NCBI RefSeq assembly: GCF_002858745.1
Contig: NZ_PJRO01000002.1
Span: forward strand, 62,001 to 126,000
Direction of reading: 5' to 3'
DNA from: Mesorhizobium loti
GTDB lineage: Bacteria; Pseudomonadota; Alphaproteobacteria; Rhizobiales; Rhizobiaceae
DNA length: 64,000 nucleotides
Shown here: piece by piece, positions 1-8,484 of the stretch
How the letters are laid out: the number at the start of each line of letters is the position of its first letter
Numbering within the stretch: the first letter of the stretch is position 1
Notes under the pieces: model-generated
What the model was told of the DNA's origin: nothing
Seen by the model: the letters and a program-made list of their open reading frames with translations, nothing else
The model's database searches: none
Translations under genes and position numbers: made by a program

Positions 1-354
1 GGCTGCGATCAGTATTCTGGACAAGTCGCCGCTGGCATCGCCAAGTGCTGCACGGTTGATGGCAAGAGATGCCTGCGAGGTCAGCAGTTCAAGCAACTGG
101 GTGCAGATCAGGGTCAACTGATCGAGCGGCGAACCGTCGACGTCGCTTTCCTGCAAGGCTGTGTTGAGTTGCGAAGCCTGTCGCTCGATGAGCGCAGCCA
201 GAATGGCGTCGCGGTTTTCGAACAGCACGTAGAGCGTGTCCTTCGAACATTTGGCATCGCGGGCGAGGGCAGTAGTGGTGACTGCCTGCAGTCCCCCGGT
301 GGCGAGAAGTTCCAAGGCGGCGTCCAGGATATCGTCACGCCGACGAATAGGCAT
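1..354 (-). CDS. TetR/AcrR-family transcriptional regulator (C-terminus cut by window edge)
   Basis: This is a DNA-binding repressor of the TetR type. Reading leftward from an ATG at 354 (an in-frame TTG lies just upstream), the first 50 residues form the usual helix-turn-helix domain: MPIRRRDDILDAALELLA, then GGLQAVTTTALARDAKCSK and DTLYVLFENRDAILAALI. About 118 residues are visible before the left edge, so most of the ligand-binding domain is missing. It is transcribed away from the DUF1772 gene, and two palindromic sites lie in the space between them, so it probably represses that gene and itself. The ligand cannot be inferred. Confidence 0.85.
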   Translation of the reverse strand, partial: MPIRRRDDILDAALELLATGGLQAVTTTALARDAKCSKDTLYVLFENRDAILAALIERQASQLNTALQESDVDGSPLDQLTLICTQLLELLTSQASLAINRAALGDASGDLSRILIAA

Positions 355-395
355 CTTTGCAGGCAAATCGCATTTCTCCGCAACTTGTAAATTTG

Positions 396-437
396 AGTAC
401 CATACGGTACTGACTACGGCAAGTACTGGATGGTACT
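396..437. promoter_or_regulatory. Twin palindromic operator between tetR and the DUF1772 gene
   Basis: Two inverted repeats sit between the divergent genes. Site 1 (396-411) reads AGTACC-ATAC-GGTACT. Site 2 (422-437) reads AGTAC-TGGATG-GTACT. Their centres are 26 bp apart. The outer arms also form GAGTACCAT (395-403) and ATGGTACTC (430-438), so the whole block is a dyad. This is the usual position and style of TetR-family operators. Binding by the adjacent TetR protein is inferred. Confidence 0.6.
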
Positions 438-456
438 CAAGTTGGATGAGGCTACC

Positions 457-1002
457 ATGGACACGATGCGGGAAAATCAGGCGCTGACAGCTGTAGCGCT
501 CGGGTTGTCAGGCATAACGCTGGTGCTGGCAGGCGCAATTGCCGGGTTCTTCTACGCCTATACAAGTTCTGTCATGCGCGGGCTCGACGCGGTTTCGCCG
601 GCGCATGCCATTGTCGTCATGCAAGGCATCAACGCCACCGTTCGCAATGTCGTGTTCGCGCCGGCCTTTTTCGGCACGCCGGTCGCTGCCGTCTTGGCTG
701 GGACTGCGCTGCTGGGAGCCGGGCGGCGCGGGGCGGGACTTGCGATGTTTGCTGCTGTCGTGACCTATCTGCTTGGGGCCTTCCTCCCGACCTTCGTCAT
801 CAACGTGCCGATGAATGAGGCACTCGCGATCGTGACCGTACCAGGCGACGCGACAGAAGCGGCGACGCTCTGGCGTGATTATTCCAGCGATTGGACATGG
901 TGGAACACCTTGCGCACAGGCTTCAGCCTATTGTGCCTGGTGCAGGTCGGGCTCGCACTTTTCCTTGCCGGGCGTTCTACGAATCGAGCTCTTCGAAGAT
1001 GA
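457..1002 (+). CDS. DUF1772 (anthrone-oxygenase-like) integral membrane protein
   Basis: A membrane protein of about 181 residues with four hydrophobic segments, near residues 12-35, 65-85, 90-112 and 155-172. The layout and the N...NxxF/W pattern in the middle fit the DUF1772 family, whose biochemical role is mostly unknown. The start is placed at ATG 457, because GAGG at 448-451 is well spaced for it. The upstream in-frame ATG at 430 lies inside the operator. The 3' end overlaps the convergent ATPase gene by 26 bp. Control by the divergent TetR protein is likely from the twin operators. Confidence 0.75.
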   Translation: MDTMRENQALTAVALGLSGITLVLAGAIAGFFYAYTSSVMRGLDAVSPAHAIVVMQGINATVRNVVFAPAFFGTPVAAVLAGTALLGAGRRGAGLAMFAAVVTYLLGAFLPTFVINVPMNEALAIVTVPGDATEAATLWRDYSSDWTWWNTLRTGFSLLCLVQVGLALFLAGRSTNRALRR

Positions 1003-1525
1003 AGGCCAGTCGGTCCTCGACCGATGCGCGTGGCAGTGTGATCAGCTCATAACCGTAACGTGGATATGTGTCGGCCAGTGCATCGAAGGTGCGTTTGGCT
1101 TCATCAAGGTCCTGCTTGCGCTCGGCATCATGGGCGAAGATTTCCGGCCATGGCGGAGCGATGAAGATGCGGCGGTTGTAGCGGAAATGTTCGGCCGCCT
1201 TTTCCATATGCGCCGGCACGGGAAGGCCACTCAGGCTGAGATAAGCCAGGGTATCTGGTACGCCGCGGTCGAAGAAAACCGGGCCTGACAGGCGCGCCGC
1301 AGCGTGATGCGAGCGCAGTTCCCAGGCCAGCATCAGTTCCGCAAACAAGGTCTTGTCGCTCCAGGGCAAGGCTGATCCACCGACCGTCATCTGGTCCTGG
1401 ATGATGTTGCGGCCTGCTTCGGGTGCTGTGGCATAACCCTGTGCTGCCAGCGCCTCGATGAGCGTGGTTTTGCCGGATCCGGGGCCGCCGGTCAGCACGA
1501 AAAATTGGTCAGTATGGTTATGCAT
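977..1525 (-). CDS. AAA-type ATPase / NTP-binding protein (AAA_28-like)
   Basis: A 182-residue P-loop protein. Walker A is GGPGSGKTT at residues 13-21, right after a short beta strand (FFVLT). A downstream PVFFDRGVPDTLAYL segment resembles the acidic strand and lid region of small kinases. The size and pattern match the AAA_28 / NadR-kinase-like group, often annotated only as ATP-binding. GGAG six bases before ATG 1525 supports the start. It stands alone between DUF1772 (convergent, overlapping) and ssrA. Substrate unknown. Confidence 0.7.
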   Translation of the reverse strand: MHNHTDQFFVLTGGPGSGKTTLIEALAAQGYATAPEAGRNIIQDQMTVGGSALPWSDKTLFAELMLAWELRSHHAAARLSGPVFFDRGVPDTLAYLSLSGLPVPAHMEKAAEHFRYNRRIFIAPPWPEIFAHDAERKQDLDEAKRTFDALADTYPRYGYELITLPRASVEDRLAFIFEELDS

Positions 1526-1654
1526 GGTGATCTCCGTGGGGATTCGATGAAGCTTGAGGGCCCGTTGGCTAGATTTGGGGAGAGGTACGCCGCGCGGACT
1601 TGCGAGCGAGCATCCGAGATGCCGGCCAGGTCAAAGCGTACAGGTGTAGAGGAG

Positions 1655-1976
1655 AAGTGGAGGCTTCTGTTGCCAGGTGCCTCCGGACCCCGCCTAGAGG
1701 TGCGAACCGCTAGGGCTTGATTTGAAGCGTTCGCGCCGCATTAAGCAGCGAGACGAGCTTCCGCATAGTTGTCGTTTGCAACTACAAGTTTAGCCCGATA
1801 ACGGTGGTACAATGCCGGGTACAACGATCTGTCTTTCAACGCCCGTCGATCCCATTTCACCCCCATCATAAGCCGTCGCGCCGGGGACGGTTTATGGTGG
1901 AGGTGGCGGTTTCGAAACCGCGTCCGGATCGCCTATTGCACAGTCGGTTTAGCACCATATTCCTGTTGCCAGGACG
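1655..1976 (-). ncRNA. ssrA: Transfer-messenger RNA, circularly permuted two-piece form
   Basis: tmRNA rescues stalled ribosomes and tags the nascent chain. Read on the minus strand, the acceptor piece comes first. It has a T-arm GCGGT-TTCGAAA-ACCGC and ends CACCTCC-A-CCA at 1895. A short intervening segment (1894-1865) follows, then the coding piece starting GGGGGTG at 1864. GGGGGUG pairs fully with CACCUCC, giving G3-U70, the alanyl-tRNA synthetase identity pair. The tag frame 1779-1744 encodes ANDNYAEARLAA, followed by TAA at 1743-1741. A GGAGGC/GCCTCC helix ending at 1659 fits a downstream pseudoknot. Outer ends are approximate. The permuted order is the known alphaproteobacterial form. 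Confidence 0.95.
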
Positions 1977-1981
1977 ACCCC

Positions 1982-2010
1982 AATATACGGACCGGCGGCT
2001 CCGGTTTCAA
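1982..2010 (-). promoter_or_regulatory. Sigma-70 promoter of ssrA
   Basis: On the minus strand, TTGAAA (2010-2005) and TATATT (1987-1982) are separated by exactly 17 bp. Transcription would begin near 1975, just before the acceptor piece of tmRNA. Both hexamers are close to consensus, as expected for an abundant stable RNA. Confidence 0.7.
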
Positions 2011-2069
2011 TAGCGAGATCGACAAGAACATTCGCTTTCACAGGAAGTTATCCGCAGCGGTCGCTCATA

Positions 2070-2110
2070 TTTGAGATACGTACATCAAATTCTGCTTTAC
2101 GTACCTCAAA
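2070..2110. promoter_or_regulatory. Paired LacI-type operators upstream of the sugar operon
   Basis: Site 1 (2070-2089) is TTTGAGATACGTACATCAAA, an imperfect palindrome centred on TACGTA. Site 2 (2091-2110) is TCTGCTTTACGTACCTCAAA, with the same core and right arm. Their centres are 21 bp apart, two helical turns, so two dimers would sit on one face. They lie 33 bp before the LacI-family gene and resemble the operators at 60739-60786. Autoregulation is inferred. Confidence 0.6.
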
Positions 2111-2142
2111 GCTCCGTGCTAGGTCGACGCCGGGAGTGAGGA

Positions 2143-3168
2143 ATGCGTCCAACGGTTCATGATGTGGCAGGGGAGGCGGGCGTCAGCCTGGCAACCGTCG
2201 ACCGGGTGCTGAACAGGCGTCCGGGCGTGCGTTCGAAGACCGTCGAACGTGTGAATGCGGCCATCGTCAAGCTCGGCTATGTGCGCGATATTTCGGCTGC
2301 GAACCTGGCCAAGCAGCGTGTCTATAACCTGCTTTTCATCGTCCCTGAGGGCTCGAACAGTTTCATGCTTGGGCTGGAGCGCGAACTCAGCCAGGCAAAG
2401 CTCCATGCATCGCTCGACCGCACCCATCTCGATATCCGCAAGGTGAAGACGTTCGACGCCGATGCGCTGGCGGTGGTACTGGAAGGTGTCGATGCCGCGC
2501 AGGTGTCGGGCGTTGCCTTGGTTGCAACCGAATCCGAGCGTGTGCGCGAAGCGCTGGAGCGGTTGCGGGAAGCCGGCATCCCGGTTGTTACCCTGGTCTC
2601 CGATGTCTCCGACGCCTTTCGTGACCACTATGTCGGCATAGACAATATTGCTGCCGGTCGGACCGCGGCCAGCCTGATCGGCCGCTTTTGCGGTCGGCGT
2701 TCCGGCAAGGTGGCGCTGGTCGCTGGCTCGATGCTGGTGAAGGACCACGCCGAGCGACGTGCCGCTTTCGAGCAGGCGATCGCGGAGGCATTTCCCGGGC
2801 TCGAATGCCTTCCGGTGCTTGAAGGTCGCGACGATGCCGTGGTGACACGGGCGCTGCTTGCCGGGCTTCTCGATCATGAGCGCGATATCGTCGGCCTCTA
2901 CAGCATCGGCGCCGGTAATCGCGGCGTGATCGAAGTGTTGACGTCGAAGGCCGAATATCGCGGAATTACTGTGGTCGCACACGAACTCACCGACCATTCG
3001 AAGCAGGCGCTGCGCGACGGAATTTTCGACGCGGTCATCAACCAGGACGCCGGCCATGAGGTGCGCAGCGCGATCCGGCTGTTGAAGGCCAGGATCGACG
3101 ACACACCCGTCATCGCCAATCAGGAAGCCATCCGGATCGAAATCTACATCCGGGACAATCTGCCATGA
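2143..3168 (+). CDS. LacI-family transcriptional regulator of sugar catabolism
   Basis: A 341-residue repressor. The N-terminal helix-turn-helix (TVHDVAGEAGVSLATVDRVL, about residues 4-23) and hinge helix (SAANLAKQ, near 50-57) are typical LacI elements. The rest is a periplasmic-binding-protein-like sensor domain. It is the first gene on the strand before the isomerase, dehydrogenase and ABC genes, with paired operators just upstream, so it is the likely local regulator. It is a clear relative of the LacI protein at 59644-60672: the recognition helices read SLATVDRVLNRRP and SLATIDRVLNERP. The inducer is unknown but probably a sugar handled by the operon. Confidence 0.9.
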   Translation: MRPTVHDVAGEAGVSLATVDRVLNRRPGVRSKTVERVNAAIVKLGYVRDISAANLAKQRVYNLLFIVPEGSNSFMLGLERELSQAKLHASLDRTHLDIRKVKTFDADALAVVLEGVDAAQVSGVALVATESERVREALERLREAGIPVVTLVSDVSDAFRDHYVGIDNIAAGRTAASLIGRFCGRRSGKVALVAGSMLVKDHAERRAAFEQAIAEAFPGLECLPVLEGRDDAVVTRALLAGLLDHERDIVGLYSIGAGNRGVIEVLTSKAEYRGITVVAHELTDHSKQALRDGIFDAVINQDAGHEVRSAIRLLKARIDDTPVIANQEAIRIEIYIRDNLP

Positions 3169-3246
3169 GCCCAAGGATGAGCGAAGCTGTCCCCCCACGG
3201 TTTCGCGAGACGAAATGGGCGAACGGCCATACGAGGAGTTTCTAGA

Positions 3247-4557
3247 GTGAGCACTGGGTTTTTCGGCGATATCGATAAGGTGAAATACGAAGGCCCGGAT
3301 TCGACCAATCCGCTTGGCTATCGTTTCTACAACAAGGACGAGGTGGTGCTGGGCAAGCGGCTGGAAGATCACCTGCGCTTCGCTGTGGCATACTGGCATT
3401 CCTTCGCCTGGCCGGGCGGTGACCCTTTCGGCGGCCAGACCTTCGAACGCCCCTGGTTTGGCGACACGATGCAGGCAGCCAGGTTGAAAGCCGACGTGGC
3501 CTTCGAAATGCTCTCGGCACTCGATGTTCCCTATTACTGCTTCCACGATGCCGATGCGCGCCCGGAGGGAAAGAACTTCGCCGAGAGTGCCGCGCGCCTC
3601 GACGAGATCGCCGATGTCTTCGCGGCAAAGCAGCGGGAGACCGGCGTCAAGCTGCTCTGGGGCACCGCCAATCTGTTCTCGCACCGCCGCTACATGGCTG
3701 GCGCCGCCACCAATCCGGATCCGGAGGTGTTTTATTACGCCGCCGCCACGGTCAAGAAATGCGTGGATGTCACGAAGCGGCTTGGCGGTGAGAACTATGT
3801 CCTGTGGGGTGGTCGCGAGGGGTATGAGACGCTGCTCAATACCGACCTGAAGCGTGAGCGTGAGCAGGCCGGCCGCTTCCTCTCGATGGTCGTCGACTAC
3901 AAGCACAGGATCGGCTTCAAGGGCGCGATCCTGATCGAGCCGAAGCCGCAGGAGCCGACCAAGCACCAGTACGACTACGATGTCGCGACCGTCTATGGCT
4001 TCCTCAAGGACTTTGGCCTGGAGGCGGAGGTCAAGGTCAACATCGAGCAGGGTCATGCCATCCTGGCCGGTCATTCCTTCGAGCACGAACTGGCGCTTGC
4101 CGATGCGCTCGGCATCTTTGGCTCCATCGACATGAACCGCAACGATTACCAATCGGGCTGGGACACCGACCAATTCCCAAACAATGTGCCGGAAATGGCG
4201 CTGGCCTATTACCAGGTGCTGAAGGCCGGCGGCTTCACCACCGGCGGCACGAATTTCGATGCCAAGCTGCGTCGCCAGTCGCTCGATCCGCAGGATCTGC
4301 TGATCGCTCATATCGGTGGCATCGACTGCTGTGCGCGTGGCTTGAAGGCGGCAGCGCGCATGGTCGGGGACAAGGCGTTGTCCGATCCATTGGCTGCGCG
4401 TTATGCCGGGTGGATGGACACCGAGGCAAAAAAGGTGCTCTCGGGCGGAAGCACCCTCGAAGATCTCGCTGCCAAGGTCGTCAGGGACGGCATCGAACCG
4501 GAGCCGCGTTCGGGGCGGCAGGAATATCTGGAGAATATCGTCAACCGCTATGTGTAA
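3247..4557 (+). CDS. xylA: Xylose isomerase-type aldose isomerase
   Basis: Metal-dependent cytoplasmic aldose-ketose isomerase, 436 residues, the length of class II XylA. Visible motifs are CFHDAD with His100 and Asp103 (the ring-opening pair), [25 protein letters not shown], and the metal-ligand segment starting [15 protein letters not shown] at Glu231. The start is GTG 3247. It lies 78 bp after the LacI gene and 40 bp before the next isomerase. No xylulokinase (xylB) follows, which is unusual for a pure xylose operon, so the true substrate may be another aldose. The family assignment is firm; the D-xylose substrate is an inference. Confidence 0.9.
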   Translation: MSTGFFGDIDKVKYEGPDSTNPLGYRFYNKDEVVLGKRLEDHLRFAVAYWHSFAWPGGDPFGGQTFERPWFGDTMQAARLKADVAFEMLSALDVPYYCFHDADARPEGKNFAESAARLDEIADVFAAKQRETGVKLLWGTANLFSHRRYMAGAATNPDPEVFYYAAATVKKCVDVTKRLGGENYVLWGGREGYETLLNTDLKREREQAGRFLSMVVDYKHRIGFKGAILIEPKPQEPTKHQYDYDVATVYGFLKDFGLEAEVKVNIEQGHAILAGHSFEHELALADALGIFGSIDMNRNDYQSGWDTDQFPNNVPEMALAYYQVLKAGGFTTGGTNFDAKLRRQSLDPQDLLIAHIGGIDCCARGLKAAARMVGDKALSDPLAARYAGWMDTEAKKVLSGGSTLEDLAAKVVRDGIEPEPRSGRQEYLENIVNRYV

Positions 4558-4597
4558 GCGCAGCCAACATGCGGTTGCCTGAATTGGGAGGAGTTCG

Positions 4598-5659
4598 ATG
4601 AAGACCATCAAGGGACCGGCCATTTTCCTGGCGCAGTTCGCCGGGGACGTGGCGCCGTTCAACTCGTTCGACGCCATCTGCAAATGGGCGGCTTCCCTGG
4701 GTTATAAGGGCGTGCAGATTCCGACCTGGGATGCCCGCCTGTTCGACCTGAAGAAGGCGTCGGACTCCAAGGGATATGCCGACGACGTGAAGGGCATGGC
4801 GGCGAGTCATGGCCTGGAAATCACGGAACTCTCCACGCATCTGCAGGGCCAGCTCGTCGCCGTCCATCCGGCCTATGATGCTGCCTTCGATGGTTTCGCT
4901 GCGCCCGAAGTGCGTGGCAATCCGGGCGCACGCACGGAATGGGCGGTCGACCAGGTCAAGCGCGCGATCCGCGCCTCGCAACATCTCGGCCTCAAGGCGC
5001 ATGCGACGTTCTCAGGTGCGCTTGCATGGCCTTATGTCTACCCTTGGCCGCAACGTCCCGCCGGCCTTGTCGAAGCCGCCTTCGATGAGCTGGCGAAGCG
5101 TTGGAAGCCTTTGCTCGACTATGCCGACGAGCACGGCGTCGACCTCTGCTACGAGATCCACCCGGGCGAAGACCTGCATGACGGCGTCAGCTACGAGATG
5201 TTCCTGGAGCGGGTGAACAACCATGCCCGTGCCAACCTGCTTTACGATCCCTCGCACTTCGTGCTGCAGCAGCTCGACTATCTCGACTACATCGATATCT
5301 ATCATGAGCGCATCAAAGCCTTCCATGTGAAGGACGCCGAGTTCAATCCGACCGGCCGTCAAGGTGTCTACGGCGGCTTCCAGAGCTGGGTAAATCGTGC
5401 CGGGCGCTTCCGTTCACTGGGCGATGGCCAGGTCGATTTCGGCGGCATCTTCTCCAAGCTCACTGCCTATGATTTCGATTCCTGGGCGGTGCTGGAGTGG
5501 GAATGCGCGCTGAAGCATCCCGAGGACGGCGCGCGCGAAGGCGCTGAATTCATCAAACATCACATCATCCGTGTGACCGAGCATGCCTTCGACGACTTCG
5601 CTGGTGCGGGCACCGACGATGCCGCGAACCGCAAGATGCTCGGGCTGGACAGGAGTTGA
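4598..5659 (+). CDS. Sugar phosphate isomerase/epimerase family TIM-barrel protein
   Basis: A 353-residue protein of the xylose-isomerase-like TIM-barrel (AP endonuclease 2) superfamily. Recognisable segments are GYKGVQIPTWD near the start, CYEIHPGEDLHDG in the middle (Glu and His as likely metal ligands), LLYDPSHFVLQQLDYLDY, and KAFHVKDAEF. A GGGAGGAG ribosome binding site precedes ATG 4598. The stop overlaps the region just before the dehydrogenase gene, so the two are translationally close. Pairs of such isomerases with Gfo/Idh/MocA dehydrogenases are known to act on inositols and 3-keto sugars. The exact reaction here is unknown. Confidence 0.85.
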   Translation: MKTIKGPAIFLAQFAGDVAPFNSFDAICKWAASLGYKGVQIPTWDARLFDLKKASDSKGYADDVKGMAASHGLEITELSTHLQGQLVAVHPAYDAAFDGFAAPEVRGNPGARTEWAVDQVKRAIRASQHLGLKAHATFSGALAWPYVYPWPQRPAGLVEAAFDELAKRWKPLLDYADEHGVDLCYEIHPGEDLHDGVSYEMFLERVNNHARANLLYDPSHFVLQQLDYLDYIDIYHERIKAFHVKDAEFNPTGRQGVYGGFQSWVNRAGRFRSLGDGQVDFGGIFSKLTAYDFDSWAVLEWECALKHPEDGAREGAEFIKHHIIRVTEHAFDDFAGAGTDDAANRKMLGLDRS

Positions 5660-5661
5660 CC

Positions 5662-6837
5662 ATGGCGATTGAAGGCAGCAAGCAGGAAACGCAAACCGGC
5701 CGCATCCGGCTCGGCATGGTCGGTGGCGGGCAGGGCGCCTTCATCGGTGCCGTGCACCGCATCGCCGCGCGCATCGACGACCAGTTCGATCTGGTCGCCG
5801 GCGCGCTTTCATCCGATCCGGTACGTGCGAAAGCTTCGGCACTCGATCTTGGCATTGCGGCTGACCGCGCCTACGGCTCGTTCGAAGAGATGGCCAAGGC
5901 GGAGGCCGCACGGCCTGACGGTATCGAGGCGGTTTCGATCGTCACACCGAACCATATGCATGCGCCGGCCGCGAAAGCATTCCTGGAAGCGGGCATCCAC
6001 GTGATCTGCGACAAGCCGATCACCACCACGGTCGCCGAGGCGCAGGAACTGGTCGATCTGGTGAAGAAAACCGGCAAGGTTTTCGTGCTCACCCACAACT
6101 ATACCGGCTACCCGATGATCCGGCAGGCGCGTGCCATGGTCGCGGCAGGTGAACTGGGCGATATCCGGCTGGTACAGGCAGAGTATCCGCAGGACTGGCT
6201 GACCGAGCGTGCCGAGCTTTCCGGTTCCAAGCAGGCAGAGTGGCGCACCGACCCCAAGCGCTCCGGCGCGGGTGGCGCGATCGGTGACATTGGCACCCAT
6301 GCCTACAACCTCGCCGCGTTCGTCACCGGCCTGGAGACGGACGAGCTTCTGGCGCAGCTGACGGCTTTTGTGCCTGGCCGGCTGCTCGATGACGACGTGC
6401 AGATCCTGCTCAGATACAAGGGCGGCGCGCGCGGCATGTTGTGGGCCAGCCAGGTCGCCGTCGGTCACGAGAATGGGCTCAAACTGCGCGTCTATGGCAC
6501 CAAGGGCGGCTTCGAATGGGTTCAAGCCGACCCGAACTATCTGTGGTTCACCCGGTTTGGTCAGCCGAAGCAGCTTTTTACCCGTGGTGGCAATGGCGCG
6601 TGGCCGGAGGCGGCCCGGGTGACGCGCGTTCCGGGCGGTCATCCGGAAGGATATCTGGAAGGTTTCGCCACAATCTATGCCGAAGCGGCGCGCGCCATAC
6701 ACGCGGCCCGCGAAGGCAGGAATGCGGATGCCGACGTGATCTATCCGACCGTCGAGGATGGCTTGAAAGGCATGCAGTTCATCCAGGCTGCCGTCGCCTC
6801 GTCGAAAAGTGGCAATGTGTGGACGAAGGTGGGATGA
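5662..6837 (+). CDS. Gfo/Idh/MocA-family NAD(P)-dependent sugar oxidoreductase
   Basis: A 391-residue cytosolic dehydrogenase. The N-terminal Rossmann fold has [18 protein letters not shown]. The family signature CDKPIT supplies the catalytic lysine, and [15 protein letters not shown] supplies the Asp/His pair. ATG 5662 is chosen because AGGAG (5651-5655) sits six bases before it; a TTG at 5656 overlaps the upstream stop. It ends in an ATGA overlap with the ABC ATPase gene, so all are one operon. It probably oxidises a sugar or keto-sugar made by, or fed to, the neighbouring isomerases. Specificity cannot be read from sequence. Confidence 0.9.
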   Translation: MAIEGSKQETQTGRIRLGMVGGGQGAFIGAVHRIAARIDDQFDLVAGALSSDPVRAKASALDLGIAADRAYGSFEEMAKAEAARPDGIEAVSIVTPNHMHAPAAKAFLEAGIHVICDKPITTTVAEAQELVDLVKKTGKVFVLTHNYTGYPMIRQARAMVAAGELGDIRLVQAEYPQDWLTERAELSGSKQAEWRTDPKRSGAGGAIGDIGTHAYNLAAFVTGLETDELLAQLTAFVPGRLLDDDVQILLRYKGGARGMLWASQVAVGHENGLKLRVYGTKGGFEWVQADPNYLWFTRFGQPKQLFTRGGNGAWPEAARVTRVPGGHPEGYLEGFATIYAEAARAIHAAREGRNADADVIYPTVEDGLKGMQFIQAAVASSKSGNVWTKVG

Positions 6838-8369
6838 GCTCGGTATCTACACCTGCACCAGTCGATGGCGTTGTTCCGCTGCTGAAGGTCGCGGGGCTCT
6901 CGAAGTCGTTTGGGCCGGTGCAGGTGTTGAAAGGGATCGACCTGACGGTCGAGGCCGGCCAGGTGCATGCCATCATCGGCGAAAACGGCGCCGGCAAATC
7001 GACGCTGATGAAGATCCTGTCCGGCCATCTGCAACCGACAGACGGCACGACCAGGATCGATGGCCAGCCGGTGGTGTTTTCCGGACCGGTCGATGCCGAG
7101 CATCGTGGCATCGTTTTGGTGCATCAGGAAATCCTGCTCGCACCAGACCTGACTGTCGCCCAGAACGTGTATCTCGGACGTGAGATCGCCAAGGGGCTCG
7201 TTGTCGACGACAAGGCGATGAATGAGGGCGCGCGCAGAGCAATCCGCGAACTCGGTGGCGACATCGATCCGACTGTGACGGTCGGGCGCCTGTCGATCGC
7301 GCAGCGTCAACTGGTGCAGATCGCACGATCGCTGCTGGTGCCGCACCGGCTTGTCATCTTCGACGAGCCGACTGCATCGCTGACACCCGTAGAGACGGAG
7401 GCGCTGCTCAAGGTTATCGCCGATATCCGCGCCAGGGGCACTGCCGTTCTCTACATCTCGCACCGCCTGCCGGAGGTGAAACACATTGCCGACAAGGTGA
7501 CCGTGCTGCGCGACGGGCGCCTGGTCACCACACGCGATGCCAGTGGGGTCGAGCCCGTCGACATGGCCAGGTTGATGGTTGGCCGCGACGTGGCCAAGCT
7601 TTACCCGGATCGGGCGGCCGCCGGCGTACGCGAGATCGTGCTGGAGGTCGAGGACATGTCCGTGCCGGGTTATGCCGAGCACGCCTCCTTCCAACTGCGC
7701 AAGGGCGAGATATTGGGGTTCGCCGGTCTCGTTGGCGCCGGCCGCACGGAACTGATGGAAGGCATGGCTGGCTTGCGGCCCGCGCGCGGCACGGTGCGGC
7801 TCGCCGGCAAGCCGGTGAGTTTCACCAACGTGCATGACAGTATGAAGGCCGGTATCGCCTACCTTTCGGAGGACCGAAAGGGCAAGGGCCTGCTGCTTGC
7901 GAAGGATCTCAAGGTCAATCTCACCCTGGCGTCGCTCGGCCGTTTCGTGCGCTGGTGGCAGGTGGATCGCACGCTTGAGCGCGAAGCGCTCGACAAGGCG
8001 ATTGCCGAGTTCGACATCCGCACCGGCAGGAAGGACCTGTTGGCCGGCCAGCTGTCGGGCGGCAACCAGCAGAAACTGCTTCTTGCCAAGATGATGATGC
8101 TCGACCCTTCGATCATCATCATCGACGAACCGACGCGTGGCATCGATATCGGCACCAAGGAACAGATCTACAAGTTCATCGCCGGGCTGGCGGCGGAGGG
8201 GCGATCGATCATCGTCGTTTCGTCCGAGATGCCGGAACTGATCGGCCTGTGCGATCGCATCCTGGTGATGCGGACAGGCCACATCGTCGGCGAGGTGGCC
8301 GGCGACCACATGAATGAAAACGAGATCGTCGTGCTGGCAACAGGCGTGCAAGCGGGAGAGGCCGCCTGA
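6834..8369 (+). CDS. Sugar ABC transporter ATP-binding protein, RbsA/XylG type (two ABC domains)
   Basis: Energises a ribose-type (CUT2) importer at the inner membrane. The 511 residues hold two nucleotide-binding domains. The first has Walker A GENGAGKST at 49-57, signature LSIAQRQL and Walker B VIFDEPTAS. The second has a degenerate P-loop (GLVGAGRTEL), as is normal in this family, with LSGGNQQKLLLAK and IIIDEPTRGID. The start ATG 6834 overlaps the TGA of the dehydrogenase gene. The permease follows after 115 bp and the binding protein after that. Confidence 0.93.
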   Translation: MSSVSTPAPVDGVVPLLKVAGLSKSFGPVQVLKGIDLTVEAGQVHAIIGENGAGKSTLMKILSGHLQPTDGTTRIDGQPVVFSGPVDAEHRGIVLVHQEILLAPDLTVAQNVYLGREIAKGLVVDDKAMNEGARRAIRELGGDIDPTVTVGRLSIAQRQLVQIARSLLVPHRLVIFDEPTASLTPVETEALLKVIADIRARGTAVLYISHRLPEVKHIADKVTVLRDGRLVTTRDASGVEPVDMARLMVGRDVAKLYPDRAAAGVREIVLEVEDMSVPGYAEHASFQLRKGEILGFAGLVGAGRTELMEGMAGLRPARGTVRLAGKPVSFTNVHDSMKAGIAYLSEDRKGKGLLLAKDLKVNLTLASLGRFVRWWQVDRTLEREALDKAIAEFDIRTGRKDLLAGQLSGGNQQKLLLAKMMMLDPSIIIIDEPTRGIDIGTKEQIYKFIAGLAAEGRSIIVVSSEMPELIGLCDRILVMRTGHIVGEVAGDHMNENEIVVLATGVQAGEAA

Positions 8370-8484
8370 TGCGTCTCGTGATCTTTCAGATTCGCGACTT
8401 GCGCATGAGGCCTTTCATTTTGCGCATGCCGATATCGCAAAACCGCTGCGCACTTTTGCGCGGCATGCTTTGGGCGGGAGAAGA

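Noticed and set aside
430..456. ATG 430 as the start of the DUF1772 gene
   Set aside because: It lies within the second operator arm and has no ribosome binding site, whereas ATG 457 has GAGG at good spacing.
2119..4683. An 854-codon open frame on the minus strand across lacI and xylA
   Set aside because: It is antisense to two clear family members with full motifs. High GC content and codon bias leave long antisense frames open; no known domain is visible in it.
6741..8351. A 536-codon minus-strand frame under the RbsA-type ATPase gene
   Set aside because: Same cause: a shadow of the plus-strand ABC gene, rich in His/Gln/Arg and without recognisable domains.
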